This document shows positions 16,628 to 30,217 of a DNA stretch of 64,000 nt, in pieces. Source of the DNA: Pseudactinotalea terrae (GTDB taxonomy: Bacteria > Actinomycetota > Actinomycetes > Actinomycetales > Beutenbergiaceae); the NCBI RefSeq assembly GCF_009733845.1, contig NZ_WNXZ01000003.1, forward strand, positions 62,001 to 126,000. The letters run 5' to 3'. The position numbers and the translations under genes were made by a program. Every line of letters starts with the position of its first letter. The stretch's first letter is position 1. The notes below the pieces were generated by a model that worked only from the letters and a program-made list of their open reading frames with translations, searched no databases and was not told where the DNA came from.

Positions 16628-17140
16628 GTGAGCAGGTCCACCAACGCGTCGAAGGGCAATCCCGACGACGACGAGGGTCGGCTCGACGACGCCACTGACG
16701 AGTCGGTCGAGGCTGACGAAGCCGAGCAGGCTGACGAAGCCGAGCAGGCTGACGACGTCGACCATGCTGACGCGGTGAGCGACGACGTCGAGGACGAGCC
16801 CGACGGCGAAGGCTCCGGCCAGGCAACCGTCGCGGCGAGCGCGTCTGCGAAGGCGGCCGCCAGGAAGCGAGACGGCTCCCGCGGCGCGGCGCCTGCGTCT
16901 CGCGCCACGGCTGGTCGCGCACCGGCAGCCAAGAAGGAAGAGCGCCGCGGCCCGATCGCGGCGATCGTGCTGTTCGTCCGCCAGGTCATCTCGGAGCTTC
17001 GCAAGGTCGTCACCCCGACGTCCAAGGAGCTGGTGACCTATTCAGCGGTCGTCATCGTGTTCGTGCTGATCATCATGGCCTACGTCGGGGTCCTCGACTT
17101 CGCCGTCGGCAGGCTCGTCCTGTGGGCGTTCGGCGGCTGA
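16628..17140 (+). CDS. secE: Preprotein translocase subunit SecE
   Basis: The single-span gamma subunit of the SecYEG channel. The functional part is the last ~65 residues: the amphipathic [20 protein letters not shown] followed by the transmembrane segment [23 protein letters not shown]. The protein is 170 residues because of a long N-terminal extension, Asp/Glu-rich to about residue 65 and Ala/Lys/Arg-rich to about residue 105. Within it EADEAEQ is duplicated at the DNA level (an 18-bp tandem repeat near 16711-16746). The ATG/GTG choice is clear: GTG 16628 follows GAGGAAG. nusG follows after 49 bp, the usual pair. Confidence 0.94.
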   Translation: MSRSTNASKGNPDDDEGRLDDATDESVEADEAEQADEAEQADDVDHADAVSDDVEDEPDGEGSGQATVAASASAKAAARKRDGSRGAAPASRATAGRAPAAKKEERRGPIAAIVLFVRQVISELRKVVTPTSKELVTYSAVVIVFVLIIMAYVGVLDFAVGRLVLWAFGG

Positions 17141-17189
17141 GCGCCGCCCGTCATCAGCACCACCCCATCAGCTAAGGAAGCAGGTCACC

Positions 17190-17981
17190 GTGTCCGAGCA
17201 GCCCCTCGACCAGCCCGACGAGGGAGGAGAGGTCGACGATCTCGAGACCGCCACGGCCGTCGACACCTCTGACGAGGCCCCGGAGAGCACCGAGTCCGAC
17301 CAGCGAGAGAGCGACGAGGCCGAGACGCCCGCCGCCGAGGCCGAGACGTCCGAGCAGGACGCGGAGGAAGAGATCGAGGAGGACCCGGTCGACGCGTTCC
17401 GCCGTGAGCTGCGGATGCTCCCCGGCGACTGGTACGTCATCCACTCCTACGCGGGCTACGAGAACCGCGTCAAGGCGAACCTCGAGTCGCGCATCCAGTC
17501 CCTCAACATGGAGGACTACATCTTCCAGGTCGAGGTGCCGATGGAAGAGGTCGTGGAGATGAAGAACACGGTCCGCAAGGTCGTCAAGCGTGTTCGCATC
17601 CCCAGCTACGTCCTGGTCCGCATGGAGATGACCGACGAGTCGTGGGGCGCCGTGCGCCACACCCCGGGTGTCACGCAGTTCGTGGGCGCCTCGCACTCCC
17701 CGCCGCCGCTCTCGCTCGACGACGTCATGAAGATGCTCGCGCCCACCATCGAGGCAGCCGCCCCGGTGCAGCGCGGCGGTGGTGGCGCCACGGCAGCGAC
17801 CCCCATCGAGGTCGACTTCGAGGTGGGCGAGTCGGTCACCGTCACCGACGGCCCCTTCGACACGCTGCCGGCCACGATCTCCGAGATCAACGCCGAGGGC
17901 CAGAAGCTCAAGGTGCTCGTGTCGATCTTCGGTCGCGAGACCCCGGTCGAGCTGTCGTTCAACCAGGTCGCGAAGCTCTAG
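17190..17981 (+). CDS. nusG: Transcription termination/antitermination factor NusG
   Basis: A 263-residue NusG that binds RNA polymerase at the clamp helices and couples it to ribosomes or Rho. An acidic N-terminal extension of ~72 residues precedes the NGN domain ([20 protein letters not shown] through [17 protein letters not shown]). The C-terminal KOW domain is present ([44 protein letters not shown]). A disordered linker ([14 protein letters not shown]) joins them. Start GTG 17190 lies after AAGGAAG. It follows secE and precedes rplK, with a hairpin-rich gap after it. Confidence 0.95.
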   Translation: MSEQPLDQPDEGGEVDDLETATAVDTSDEAPESTESDQRESDEAETPAAEAETSEQDAEEEIEEDPVDAFRRELRMLPGDWYVIHSYAGYENRVKANLESRIQSLNMEDYIFQVEVPMEEVVEMKNTVRKVVKRVRIPSYVLVRMEMTDESWGAVRHTPGVTQFVGASHSPPPLSLDDVMKMLAPTIEAAAPVQRGGGGATAATPIEVDFEVGESVTVTDGPFDTLPATISEINAEGQKLKVLVSIFGRETPVELSFNQVAKL

Positions 17982-17986
17982 GCCCC

Positions 17987-18159
17987 GGGGCTCCGCCCCC
18001 GTGTGCCCCCGCTGGGGCTCCGCCCCAGACTCCGTGGCCCGCGGCTCGTTCCCGGGTATGATCTCTGGGGTTTGCCCTCAGAACACCCAAACCTACGGGC
18101 CCGTCGGCCCGGAACCACCCAGGGCTCCGCCCTGGATGTGAACCCGGAGCAAGCTCCGG
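17987..18159. repeat. Cluster of GC-rich hairpins between nusG and rplK
   Basis: Three short stems share the trinucleotide loop TCC: GGGGC-TCC-GCCCC at 17987, CTGGGGC-TCC-GCCCCAG at 18012, and CCAGGGC-TCC-GCCCTGG at 18119. A fourth, CCGGAGC-AA-GCTCCGG, lies at 18144. The first pair could end nusG transcription; the later two lie in the rplK leader. A TATGAT at 18057, preceded by GGG, may be the -10 element for rplK. Confidence 0.6.
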
Positions 18160-18210
18160 ATTGCAACCGGGTCATCGCCCATGGCGTCGGCCCATCACAC
18201 AGGAGAAGCA

Positions 18211-18642
18211 ATGCCCCCCAAGAAGAAGGCCGTCGGCCTCATCAAGCTCCAGATCCAGGCCGGCGCGGCCAACCCTGCGCCGCCGATCGGCCCCGCGCTC
18301 GGTCAGCACGGCGTCAACATCATGGAGTTCTGCAAGGCGTACAACGCCGCGACCGAGTCGCAGCGCGGCAACGTCATCCCGGTCGAGATCACCGTGTACG
18401 AGGACCGCTCGTTCACGTTCATCACCAAGACCCCGCCGGCAGCCGAGCTGATCAAGAAGGCCGCAGGCGTGCAGAAGGGTTCCGCGACCCCGCACAGCAG
18501 CAAGGTCGCCAAGCTCACCAGCGCCCAGGTGCGCGAGATCGCCGAGCAGAAGATGACCGACCTCAACGCACGTGACCTCGACGCCGCCTCGAAGATCATC
18601 GCCGGCACCGCCCGGTCGATGGGCATCACCGTCGAGGGCTGA
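18211..18642 (+). CDS. rplK: 50S ribosomal protein L11
   Basis: A 143-residue L11, the stalk-base protein binding the 23S GTPase-associated region. The N-terminal domain carries [23 protein letters not shown], including the proline-rich thiopeptide-contact region, and the C-terminal RNA-binding domain ends in [10 protein letters not shown]. Start ATG 18211 follows AGGAGA; an in-frame ATG 30 bp earlier is rejected as it precedes the ribosome-binding site. First gene of the L11 operon with rplA. Confidence 0.97.
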
Positions 18643-18734
18643 CAACACCGACCGACCCGGCACCCGCCGGGTCGACCCAGTGGGAGGGCCGCGCGGGCCC
18701 GCACCACGACTGCTCACACACCAAGGAGAAGCAG

Positions 18735-19451
18735 ATGACCACGCGCAGCAAGCAGTACCGTTCCGCGGCCGAGCCGATCGACCGCGACGAGCTCTACAGC
18801 CCCCTCGAGGCCATCAAGCTGGCCAAGACCGGCGCGAAGACGAAGTTCGACTCGACCGTCGAGGTCGTGTTCCGGCTCGGCGTCGACCCCCGCAAGGCCG
18901 ATCAGATGGTCCGCGGCACCGTCAACCTCCCGCACGGCACCGGCAAGACCGCCCGCGTCATCGTGTTCGCCAACGGCGACCGCGCTGAGCAGGCCATCGC
19001 CGCGGGTGCGGACGAGGTCGGCGGCGACGAGCTGATCGAGAAGGTCGCCGGTGGTTACACCGACTTCGACGCGGCCGTCGCCACCCCGGACCTCATGGGC
19101 AAGGTCGGCCGCCTCGGCCGCGTGCTCGGTCCTCGTGGCCTCATGCCGAACCCGAAGACCGGCACCGTGACGATGGACGTGGCCAAGGCCGTGAACGACA
19201 TCAAGGGTGGCCGGATCGAGTTCCGCGTCGACAAGCACGCGAACCTCCACTTCATCATCGGCAAGGCGTCCTTCGACAACACGAAGCTGCTCGACAACTA
19301 CGCGGCAGCGCTCGAGGAGGTCCTGCGTCTCAAGCCGGCCTCCGCGAAGGGCCGGTACATCACCAAGGCCGTGCTGAGCACCACGATGGGCCCCGGCATC
19401 CCGCTGGACGCCACGCGTACGCGCAACACCGCCGACGAGGATGTCGCCTGA
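18735..19451 (+). CDS. rplA: 50S ribosomal protein L1
   Basis: A 238-residue L1, which forms the mobile stalk at the E site and, in other bacteria, represses its own L11 operon. Conserved segments are [20 protein letters not shown] at the N-terminus, [14 protein letters not shown] in the middle and [10 protein letters not shown] at the end. AAGGAGA precedes the ATG. It follows rplK by 92 bp and ends at a strong terminator. Confidence 0.97.
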   Translation: MTTRSKQYRSAAEPIDRDELYSPLEAIKLAKTGAKTKFDSTVEVVFRLGVDPRKADQMVRGTVNLPHGTGKTARVIVFANGDRAEQAIAAGADEVGGDELIEKVAGGYTDFDAAVATPDLMGKVGRLGRVLGPRGLMPNPKTGTVTMDVAKAVNDIKGGRIEFRVDKHANLHFIIGKASFDNTKLLDNYAAALEEVLRLKPASAKGRYITKAVLSTTMGPGIPLDATRTRNTADEDVA

Positions 19452-19474
19452 CGTCGCTCGCCATGCTCGAGGAC

Positions 19475-19502
19475 GGGGCCGCACCTGGACAGGTGCGGCC
19501 CC
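19475..19502 (+). terminator. Intrinsic terminator after rplA
   Basis: A perfect 12-bp stem, GGGGCCGCACCT and its complement, around the loop GGAC. It ends the L11 operon before the separately promoted L10 operon. Confidence 0.8.
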
Positions 19503-19570
19503 GCTCGCATTCCCAGCCCGGGAGGCGGGCAGCGCAGTGCGTCCGTGTGCGATGCGAATCCGTGCACGTC

Positions 19571-19694
19571 GCGAACAGGTGATTCTGCACGGTAAGCGAC
19601 CGCTTTCCGGGCAGAACCACCTGTTCGGCTCACCGAGGCGGGCAGAACCACCTGTTCGGCTCACCGAGGTGGGCAGGACCACCTGCTCGAGACG
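19571..19694. repeat. 31-bp tandem repeat with an inverted copy
   Basis: GGGCAGAACCACCTG begins at 19609 and again at 19640 exactly 31 bp later, in a unit ending GGCTCACCGAGG. A third, diverged unit (GGGCAGGACCACCTG) starts at 19671. An inverted, degenerate copy (CGAACAGGTGATTCTGC) lies at 19572. No coding role is apparent; it sits just before the rplJ promoter. Confidence 0.8.
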
Positions 19695-19721
19695 CCCAGT
19701 CGTGCGGGTGACGCCGTCGAT

Positions 19722-19751
19722 TTGGCGAGCACCGCCGTCATCCTCTAGAGT
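19722..19751 (+). promoter_or_regulatory. Sigma-A-type promoter for rplJL
   Basis: TTGGCG (19722-19727), an 18-bp spacer and TAGAGT (19746-19751). The predicted transcript starts right at the L10 leader structure. Confidence 0.65.
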
Positions 19752-19756
19752 GAACG

Positions 19757-19890
19757 CTGCCCAAGACCGCCGGTCGCCCGTCACCAGACGGGATGAAGTC
19801 CACAGATGTGGAGCCTGCGCAGGTGAGAGTTCGGCCGTCACGCCAGTGAGCACCCGAGCCCCATGCCTGCGCATGGGGCTCTTGTCATGT
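19757..19890 (+). ncRNA. L10 leader (autoregulatory ribosomal leader)
   Basis: The segment matches the L10 leader family as I know it: a start near GCTGCCCAAGACCGCCGG, a stem CCCGTC/GACGGG, the L10-binding kink region GAAGTCCACAGATGTGGAGC, and the purine-rich AGGTGAGAG. It ends in a strong 11-bp hairpin, GAGCCCCATGC/GCATGGGGCTC (19856-19881), followed by TTGT, a likely attenuator. L10(L12) binding is expected to reduce expression of rplJ and rplL. Confidence 0.8.
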
Positions 19891-19925
19891 GTGGGTCCGG
19901 CGGCACGAACGATCAAGGAGGGCCC

Positions 19926-20462
19926 ATGGCACGGCCAGACAAGGCGGCAGCGGTCGCCGAGCTCACCGAGCGGTTCAAGAACTCCTCGGCCGCCGTTCTC
20001 ACCGAGTACCGCGGGCTCACCGTCAGCCAGATCAGTGATCTGCGCACCCAGCTGGGTGCGGACACGCAGTACGCGGTCGTCAAGAACACGCTCACCGCCA
20101 TCGCAGCCAAGGAAGCCGGCGTCGACGTCTTCGAGGGGGACCTGGCGCTGACCGGGCCGTCCGCGATCGCGTTCGTCGGTGGCGACCCGGTCGAGGCGGC
20201 CAAGAGCCTTCGCGACTTCGCGAAGGCCAACCCCACCCTCGTCATCAAGGGCGGTGTCATGGACGGCCGCTCGCTGTCCGCCGCCGAGGTGACCAAGCTC
20301 GCGGACCTCGAGTCCCGCGAGGTGCTGCTGGCCAAGGCGGCCGGTGCCATGAAGGCGAAGCTGTTCCAGGCTGCCTACATGTTCACCGCTCCCGCCAGCA
20401 AGGCGGTCCGCACCATCGAAGCCCTGCGCGAGAAGCAGGCGTCCACCAGCGAAGCCGCCTGA
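19926..20462 (+). CDS. rplJ: 50S ribosomal protein L10
   Basis: A 178-residue L10 that anchors L7/L12 dimers on the stalk base. Recognisable segments are [34 protein letters not shown] and the C-terminal helix for L12 binding ([22 protein letters not shown]). The ATG at 19926 follows AAGGAGG; an upstream in-frame ATG would lie in the attenuator. It is controlled by the L10 leader directly upstream and is followed by rplL. Confidence 0.97.
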   Translation: MARPDKAAAVAELTERFKNSSAAVLTEYRGLTVSQISDLRTQLGADTQYAVVKNTLTAIAAKEAGVDVFEGDLALTGPSAIAFVGGDPVEAAKSLRDFAKANPTLVIKGGVMDGRSLSAAEVTKLADLESREVLLAKAAGAMKAKLFQAAYMFTAPASKAVRTIEALREKQASTSEAA

Positions 20463-20551
20463 GGCTCCGCAACCACCACCCCGCGCTTCTCTGCGCACGC
20501 CCCTGCTCGGGTGACCAGCCCGGAGCAGGACCAACAGGAAGGAACGCCATC

Positions 20552-20944
20552 ATGGCGAAGCTCACCAACGACGAGCTCATCGAGGCTTTCAAGGAGCTCA
20601 CCCTCATCGAGCTCTCCGAGTTCGTGAAGCAGTTCGAAGAGGTCTTCGACGTCACCGCTGCCGCTCCGGCCGCCGTGGCCGTGGCCGCTGGCCCCGCCGG
20701 TGGCGGCGCCGCCGAGGAGGCCGCTGAGGAGAAGACCGAGTTCGACGTCGTCCTCGAGACGATCGGCGACAAGAAGATCCAGGTCATCAAGGAGGTCCGC
20801 GCGCTGACCTCCCTCGGCCTCAAGGAGGCCAAGGACCTCGTCGACGGCGCCCCCAAGCCCGTCCTCGAGGGTGTCGACCAGGACACGGCCAACAAGGCCA
20901 AGGAGCAGCTCGAGTCGGCAGGCGCCACCGTCTCCGTCAAGTGA
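20552..20944 (+). CDS. rplL: 50S ribosomal protein L7/L12
   Basis: A 130-residue stalk protein that recruits translational GTPases. The N-terminal dimerisation domain ([24 protein letters not shown]) and an Ala/Gly/Pro hinge (~residues 38-55) precede the C-terminal domain ([43 protein letters not shown]). AGGAAGG lies before the ATG. A strong terminator follows, so rpoB has its own promoter as well. Confidence 0.97.
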   Translation: MAKLTNDELIEAFKELTLIELSEFVKQFEEVFDVTAAAPAAVAVAAGPAGGGAAEEAAEEKTEFDVVLETIGDKKIQVIKEVRALTSLGLKEAKDLVDGAPKPVLEGVDQDTANKAKEQLESAGATVSVK

Positions 20945-20980
20945 CGATGCTCTGACAGCTTCACCCACCGGGCTCGTCCC

Positions 20981-21029
20981 GGGACAACGACGGGCCCGCA
21001 CCGAGAGGTGCGGGCCCGTTCGTCGTCCC
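20981..21029 (+). terminator. Intrinsic terminator after rplL
   Basis: A long stem of about 22 bp with one bulge, the arms GGGACAACGACGGGCCC... and its near complement, around the loop GAGA. It ends the rplJL transcript ahead of rpoB. Confidence 0.88.
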
Positions 21030-21209
21030 CGGGGGTGAGATGGTCCAGTGATCGCACCGGAACAGACGATCTGGCCGATCAGCGATCGGTGGTGGCGCCA
21101 GTCACGGTTCCGGGGGTATGGTGTCGGCGTTGCGTGGCTCTGCAGTGAGGTGCAAAGCGTCTGTCAGTGGCGTTCTGCGGAGTGATTCCAGTCGTCCATC
21201 GATGGGCGC

Positions 21210-21238
21210 TGGACATTTGATGGCGCGTGCCCTATAGT
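21210..21238 (+). promoter_or_regulatory. Sigma-A promoter for rpoBC
   Basis: TGGACA (21210-21215), a 17-bp spacer and TATAGT (21233-21238) are close to the vegetative consensus. A leader of about 150 nt precedes the rpoB start. In the rest of the 450-bp rplL-rpoB gap I see only the terminator. Confidence 0.8.
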
Positions 21239-21397
21239 CGGTCTTTGCCTTGTGCTCTGACCCCGTCCTGCCCGTCAGCCGGTTGCGGCACCCTCTCGAC
21301 ACCCCAGATTTCCGGTGTGTCCTGGGTCCGACTCGGCTGGGCTTGACCGGGGCTCTTCCGCACGCGCACGCCACACGAACGCCGGGAAGGACCCCTC

Positions 21398-24892
<3,495 letters not shown>

Positions 24893-25001
24893 GAACGACC
24901 GCTGCGGGCCCACCGCAAGGCAGGGCCCGCAGTGGATCGCTCACCCCCATCCTCGAAGACTCACGCCACACGGCCACAGGCCGAAGGAAGTAGGGAAACA
25001 A

Positions 25002-28000
25002 GTGCTCGACGTCAACGTGTTCGACGAGCTCCGTATTGGTCTGGCCACCGCTGACGAGGTCCGCGCGTGGTCCCACGGCGAGGTCAAGAAGCCGGAGACC
25101 ATCAACTACCGCACGCTCAAGCCCGAGAAGGACGGCCTCTTCTGCGAGAAGATCTTCGGCCCCACCCGGGACTGGGAGTGCTACTGCGGCAAGTACAAGC
25201 GCGTCCGCTTCAAGGGGATCATCTGTGAGCGCTGCGGCGTCGAGGTGACCCGGAGCAAGGTGCGCCGTGAGCGGATGGGCCACATCGAGCTCGCCGCGCC
25301 CGTGACCCACATCTGGTACTTCAAGGGCGTTCCGTCGCGGCTGGGCTACCTGCTCGACCTCGCCCCGAAGGACCTCGAGAAGGTCATCTACTTCGCCGCG
25401 TACATGATCACCGAGATCGACGAGGAGGGCCGCCGCGAGGACCTGGCCAGCCTCCAGAACGAGATCGACCTGGAGAAGGGCGAGATCGCCAAGCAGCGCG
25501 ACCTCGACATCGCCAAGCGTGGCGAGCGGCTCGAGGCCGACCTGGCCGAGCTCGAGGCCGAGGGTGCCAAGGCCGATGCGCGTCGCAAGGTCAAGGACTC
25601 CGCCGAGCGTGAGATGGCACAGCTGCGCAAGCGTGCAGACGCCGACATCGACCGTCTCGCGCAGGTCTGGGACCGGTTCGTCAACCTCAAGGTCGCCGAC
25701 CTCGAGGGCGACGAGATGCTCTACCGCCAGCTGCAGGACCGCTACGGCAACTACTTCAAGGGTGCGATGGGAGCCGAGGCGATCCAGCGTCGCCTCGAGA
25801 CCTTCGACCTGGCTGCCGAGTCCGAGGCGCTGCGCGAGATCATCCGCAGCGGCAAGGGCCAGCGCAAGACCCGCGCCCTCAAGCGGCTCAAGGTGGTCAA
25901 CGCGTTCCTCACCACCACCAACAGCCCGCTGGGCATGGTGCTGGACTGCGTCCCGGTCATCCCGCCGGACCTGCGCCCGATGGTGCAGCTCGACGGTGGC
26001 CGTTTCGCGACCTCCGACCTGAACGACCTCTACCGACGCGTCATCAACCGGAACAACCGCCTCAAGCGGCTCCTGGATCTGGGCGCGCCGGAGATCATCG
26101 TCAACAACGAGAAGCGGATGCTCCAGGAGGCCGTCGACTCGCTGTTCGACAACGGTCGCCGCGGTCGTCCCGTGACGGGCCCGGGCAACCGGCCGCTCAA
26201 GTCGATCTCCGACATGCTCAAGGGCAAGCAGGGTCGGTTCCGTCAGAACCTGCTCGGCAAGCGCGTCGACTACTCGGGCCGTTCGGTCATCGTGGTCGGC
26301 CCGCAGCTGAAGCTGCACCAGTGCGGTCTGCCCAAGCAGATGGCGCTCGAGCTGTTCAAGCCCTTCGTCATGAAGCGGCTGGTCGACCTCAACCACGCCC
26401 AGAACATCAAGTCCGCCAAGCGGATGGTCGAGCGTGCGCGCTCGGTCGTGTGGGACGTGCTGGAAGAGGTCATCACCGAGCACCCGGTGCTGCTGAACCG
26501 TGCGCCCACCCTGCACCGTCTGGGCATCCAGGCGTTCGAGCCGCAGCTGGTCGAGGGCAAGGCGATCCACCTGCACCCGCTGGTGTGTGGTGCGTTCAAC
26601 GCCGACTTCGACGGTGACCAGATGGCGGTGCACCTGCCGCTGTCCGCCGAGGCGCAGGCCGAGGCCCGCATCCTCATGCTCAGCTCGAACAACATCCTCA
26701 AGCCGAGCGACGGCCGCCCGGTGACCATGCCCACCCAGGACATGATCATCGGTCTGTTCCACCTCAGCACCGAGCGCGACGGCGTCGCGGGCGAGGGTCG
26801 TGTGTTCACGTCCCCGTCCGAGGCGATCATGGCGTTCGACGGCGGCGAGCTGGACCTCAACGCGAAGATCTCGATCCGGATGACGGACCTCGTGCCGCCG
26901 ACGGACGGCTTCGACGCTCCCGAGGGCTGGACCGAGGGCGAGCCGATCACCTTCCCGACCACGCTGGGCCGTGCGCTCTTCAACGAGCTGCTGCCGATCG
27001 ACTACCCGTACATCAACAAGGTGGTCGACAAGAAGGTCCTCTCGACGATCGTCAACGACCTCGCCGAGCGGTACCCGAAGGTCGAGGTCGCTGCCTCGCT
27101 GGACGCGCTGAAGGAGGCCGGCTTCCGCTGGGCCACCCGTTCGGGCGTCACGATGGGTATCTCCGACGTGATCGCGCCCTCGGCGAAGGCCGAGATCCTC
27201 GCGAGCTACGAGGAGAAGGCGGCGAAGGTCCAGGGCCAGTACAACCGCGGTCTGATCACCGACGACGAGCGCCGTCAGGAGCTCATCGGGATCTGGACCC
27301 AGGCCACGGACGACGTCGACGCCTCCATGCGTGGGGACTTCCCCGAGGACAACTCGGTCTTCCGCATGGTCACCTCCGGTGCCCGCGGTAACTGGATGCA
27401 GGTTCGTCAGATCGCCGGTATGCGCGGTCTGGTGGCGAACCCCAAGGGAGAGATCATCCCGCGTCCGATCAAGTCGAACTACCGAGAAGGCCTCTCGGTG
27501 CTCGAGTACTTCATCGCGACGCACGGTGCTCGTAAGGGCCTGGCCGACACGGCGCTCCGTACCGCCGAGTCGGGCTACCTGACCCGTCGACTCGTGGACG
27601 TCTCGCAGGATGTCATCATCCGCGAGGAGGACTGCGGGACCGAGCGAGGGCTGGTCCAGCCGATCATCGAGGTCGGCCCGGACGGGGTCGCTCGCCGCAA
27701 CGACAAGGTCGAGACGAGCGTCTACGCCCGTACCCTCGCCGGTCAGGCCGTCGCCCCCGACGGCACCGTGCTCGGCGAGTCGGGTGACGACGTCGGCGAC
27801 GTCCTCATCGACAAGCTGATCGCTGCCGGCGTCGAGACCATCAAGGTCCGTTCCGTGCTGACCTGCGAGTCGCGCGTCGGTACCTGCGCCAAGTGCTACG
27901 GCCGATCGCTGGCCACCGGCGAGCTCGTCGACATCGGCGAGGCCGTCGGCATCATCGCGGCGCAGTCGATCGGTGAGCCCGGCACCCAGCTGACGATGCG

Positions 28001-28886
28001 TACCTTCCACTCCGGTGGTGTGGCCTCGGCCGACGACATCACGCAGGGTCTGCCCCGCGTGACCGACCTCTTCGAGGCTCGTACCCCGAAGAGCGAGGCG
28101 CCGATCGCCGAGATGGCCGGACGTATCGCCATCGAGGACACCGACCGTGCACGTCGGATCACCCTCACGCCCGACGACGGCACCGAGGAGATCGTCTACC
28201 AGGTCAGCAAGCGTTCGCGCCTGCTCGCCCAGGACGGCGATCACGTGGGTGTCGGTCAGCAGCTGGTCTCCGGTGCTGTCGACCCGAAGAAGGTCCTGCG
28301 CATCCTCGGCCCGCGCGCGGTGCAGAAGCACCTCGTGGACGAGGTCCAGGAGGTCTACCGCTCCCAGGGCGTGGACATCCACGACAAGCACATCGAGGTC
28401 ATCGTGCGGCAGATGCTGCGTCGCGTGACCGTGCTGGACTCGGGCGACTCCCGGCTGCTGCCGGGCGAGCTGGCCGAGCGTGGCCGGTTCGAGGACGAGA
28501 ACCGTCGCGTGGTGTCCGAGGGTGGTACCCCCGCCGCTGGGCGTCCGGAGCTCATGGGCATCACCAAGGCCTCGCTGGCGACCGACTCGTGGCTGTCTGC
28601 GGCGTCCTTCCAGGAGACCACCAAGGTGCTGACCGAGGCTGCGATGAGCGGTCGCTCGGACTCGCTCCTGGGTCTGAAGGAGAACGTGATCCTGGGCAAG
28701 CTGATCCCGGCGGGTACCGGTCTTCCCCGGTACCGCAACGTCCGGGTGGAGCCCACCGAGGAGGCGAAGGCCGAGATCTACCCGAGCTTCGGCTACGACG
28801 AGATCGACTACGGTCCGATCTCCGAGGGCGCCGACGCGATCGCGCTCGAGGAGCTCGACCTCGGCGGGTTCAGCGACTACCGCTGA
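25002..28886 (+). CDS. rpoC: DNA-directed RNA polymerase subunit beta'
   Basis: A 1294-residue beta' subunit. The N-terminal zinc ribbon has the CYCG and CERCG cysteines, the active-site loop is [16 protein letters not shown], the second zinc site includes CAKCYG, and the C-terminal end is [11 protein letters not shown] 25002 gives the normal start [15 protein letters not shown] and follows GAAGGAAG. It ends the rpoBC operon at a strong terminator. Confidence 0.98.
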   Translation: MLDVNVFDELRIGLATADEVRAWSHGEVKKPETINYRTLKPEKDGLFCEKIFGPTRDWECYCGKYKRVRFKGIICERCGVEVTRSKVRRERMGHIELAAPVTHIWYFKGVPSRLGYLLDLAPKDLEKVIYFAAYMITEIDEEGRREDLASLQNEIDLEKGEIAKQRDLDIAKRGERLEADLAELEAEGAKADARRKVKDSAEREMAQLRKRADADIDRLAQVWDRFVNLKVADLEGDEMLYRQLQDRYGNYFKGAMGAEAIQRRLETFDLAAESEALREIIRSGKGQRKTRALKRLKVVNAFLTTTNSPLGMVLDCVPVIPPDLRPMVQLDGGRFATSDLNDLYRRVINRNNRLKRLLDLGAPEIIVNNEKRMLQEAVDSLFDNGRRGRPVTGPGNRPLKSISDMLKGKQGRFRQNLLGKRVDYSGRSVIVVGPQLKLHQCGLPKQMALELFKPFVMKRLVDLNHAQNIKSAKRMVERARSVVWDVLEEVITEHPVLLNRAPTLHRLGIQAFEPQLVEGKAIHLHPLVCGAFNADFDGDQMAVHLPLSAEAQAEARILMLSSNNILKPSDGRPVTMPTQDMIIGLFHLSTERDGVAGEGRVFTSPSEAIMAFDGGELDLNAKISIRMTDLVPPTDGFDAPEGWTEGEPITFPTTLGRALFNELLPIDYPYINKVVDKKVLSTIVNDLAERYPKVEVAASLDALKEAGFRWATRSGVTMGISDVIAPSAKAEILASYEEKAAKVQGQYNRGLITDDERRQELIGIWTQATDDVDASMRGDFPEDNSVFRMVTSGARGNWMQVRQIAGMRGLVANPKGEIIPRPIKSNYREGLSVLEYFIATHGARKGLADTALRTAESGYLTRRLVDVSQDVIIREEDCGTERGLVQPIIEVGPDGVARRNDKVETSVYARTLAGQAVAPDGTVLGESGDDVGDVLIDKLIAAGVETIKVRSVLTCESRVGTCAKCYGRSLATGELVDIGEAVGIIAAQSIGEPGTQLTMRTFHSGGVASADDITQGLPRVTDLFEARTPKSEAPIAEMAGRIAIEDTDRARRITLTPDDGTEEIVYQVSKRSRLLAQDGDHVGVGQQLVSGAVDPKKVLRILGPRAVQKHLVDEVQEVYRSQGVDIHDKHIEVIVRQMLRRVTVLDSGDSRLLPGELAERGRFEDENRRVVSEGGTPAAGRPELMGITKASLATDSWLSAASFQETTKVLTEAAMSGRSDSLLGLKENVILGKLIPAGTGLPRYRNVRVEPTEEAKAEIYPSFGYDEIDYGPISEGADAIALEELDLGGFSDYR

Positions 28887-28899
28887 TCCTGCTCGACCC

Positions 28900-28933
28900 G
28901 AACGCCCCCGACCCTGCTGGGTCGGGGGCGTTC
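28900..28933 (+). terminator. Intrinsic terminator after rpoC
   Basis: A perfect 15-bp stem, GAACGCCCCCGACCC and its complement, around the loop TGCT. It starts 14 bp after the rpoC stop. Confidence 0.9.
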
Positions 28934-28992
28934 GTGCGTCCTGGGGTGCAGGATGGGGTCGCCAGCCCGATGTCCCGCAGAGAGGTGCACCC

Positions 28993-30189
28993 ATGGGTCA
29001 CGTCCCCGAACCGGTTCCCGACGCGACCGGCCCGCGGCCGGCCAGCGAGGAGGGAACACCGGGGGAGTGCCCGGTCGTGGTGCTCCCGGACGGGTCGTGG
29101 GCCGTGCGCGGGCACGCCGAGGTGCTGCGGGTGGCGACGACGCCCGAGCTGTTCTCGAGCGGGGGTCGCCGGCACCGGCACATCCCCAACAGCCTCGACG
29201 GCGACGAGCACCGCAGGTTCCGGGCGATCGTCGACAGGCACCTGGACGACAGCCGCATCCTGCCGCTGGCTCCGATGATCCGGGAGGTCACCGACCAGGT
29301 CGCGACCACGATGGTGGCGAGCAGCCGGCACGCGGAGATCGTGCAGGACTTCGGGCGACACGTGGCGGTGCAGGTGCAGTGCCGCTGGCTGGGGTGGCCG
29401 GTAGAGCTGGAACCGGAGCTGCTGAGCTGGATCGACGACAACTTCGCCGCGTCCCGCTCGGGTGATGCCGCGAGCAACGCCGAGGTCGCGGAGCGGTTCG
29501 ACCGGATCGTCAGCGACGTCATCGAGGATCGCCGTGCCCGCGAAGATGCGGGCGAACACCTTCCGGACGACCCGACCACCGGGCTGCTGCGCGAGCGGGT
29601 CGAGGACCCGGACGCCCCCGACGGCCACCGCCCGCTCACCCACGCCGAGCTGGTGTCGCTGCTGCGGAACTGGACAGCCGGTGACCTCGGGTCGATCGCT
29701 GCCTCGATCGGTGTGGTCGTCGCTCACGTGGCCGGTGACCAGGCGGAGCAGGCGAGGCTCCGCACCCTCGCGCAGGACGAGGAGGCGAACAGCGTGACGC
29801 TGGATGCCGCCGTCGACGAGATGCTCCGCATCAACGACCCGTTTCCCACCAACCGGCGCGTGGCCACCGGGGACACCAGCATCGCGGGCCACCCCGCACC
29901 GGCCGGCACGGCGGTCGCCATCAACTGGACCGCCGCCAACCGCGACGAGCGGGTGTTCGGTGACGCCGACGCGTACCGGCCGGAGGCGAACCGCACGGCC
30001 AACATCGTCTACGGCGCCGGCCCGCACGTGTGCCCGGGCCGGGTGCTCTCCACGCTCCAGATCCGCGGCGCCCTGGCGGCGCTGCTGCGCGCCACCTCGA
30101 GCATCACGCTCGACGACGCCCGACCGCCCGTGCGCTACCCGTTCCCCTCCCGCGGCTTCGACACGGTGCCCGTGACGCTGACGCCCTGA
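28993..30189 (+). CDS. Cytochrome P450
   Basis: A 398-residue soluble P450. The heme-binding loop YGAGPHVCPGR places the thiolate ligand at Cys347; the ExxR motif is Glu276-Met-Leu-Arg279. The I-helix has AGD at 229-231 (WTAGDLGSIAASIG), in which the usual acid/alcohol pair (D/E-T) is not obvious, so the oxygen-activation residue may differ. ATG 28993 follows GAGAGGTG. No ferredoxin or reductase gene is nearby. The closest style is the bacterial group acting on fatty acids, sterols or natural products; substrate unassigned. It stands alone after the rpoC terminator. Confidence 0.9.
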   Translation: MGHVPEPVPDATGPRPASEEGTPGECPVVVLPDGSWAVRGHAEVLRVATTPELFSSGGRRHRHIPNSLDGDEHRRFRAIVDRHLDDSRILPLAPMIREVTDQVATTMVASSRHAEIVQDFGRHVAVQVQCRWLGWPVELEPELLSWIDDNFAASRSGDAASNAEVAERFDRIVSDVIEDRRAREDAGEHLPDDPTTGLLRERVEDPDAPDGHRPLTHAELVSLLRNWTAGDLGSIAASIGVVVAHVAGDQAEQARLRTLAQDEEANSVTLDAAVDEMLRINDPFPTNRRVATGDTSIAGHPAPAGTAVAINWTAANRDERVFGDADAYRPEANRTANIVYGAGPHVCPGRVLSTLQIRGALAALLRATSSITLDDARPPVRYPFPSRGFDTVPVTLTP

Positions 30190-30217
30190 GCCACCTGCGC
30201 CGCGCAGCGACGGCGCC

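Noticed and set aside
19609-19694. CRISPR-like array
   Set aside because: The 31-bp units abut directly, with no unique spacers, and only about three copies exist. No cas genes are in the window.
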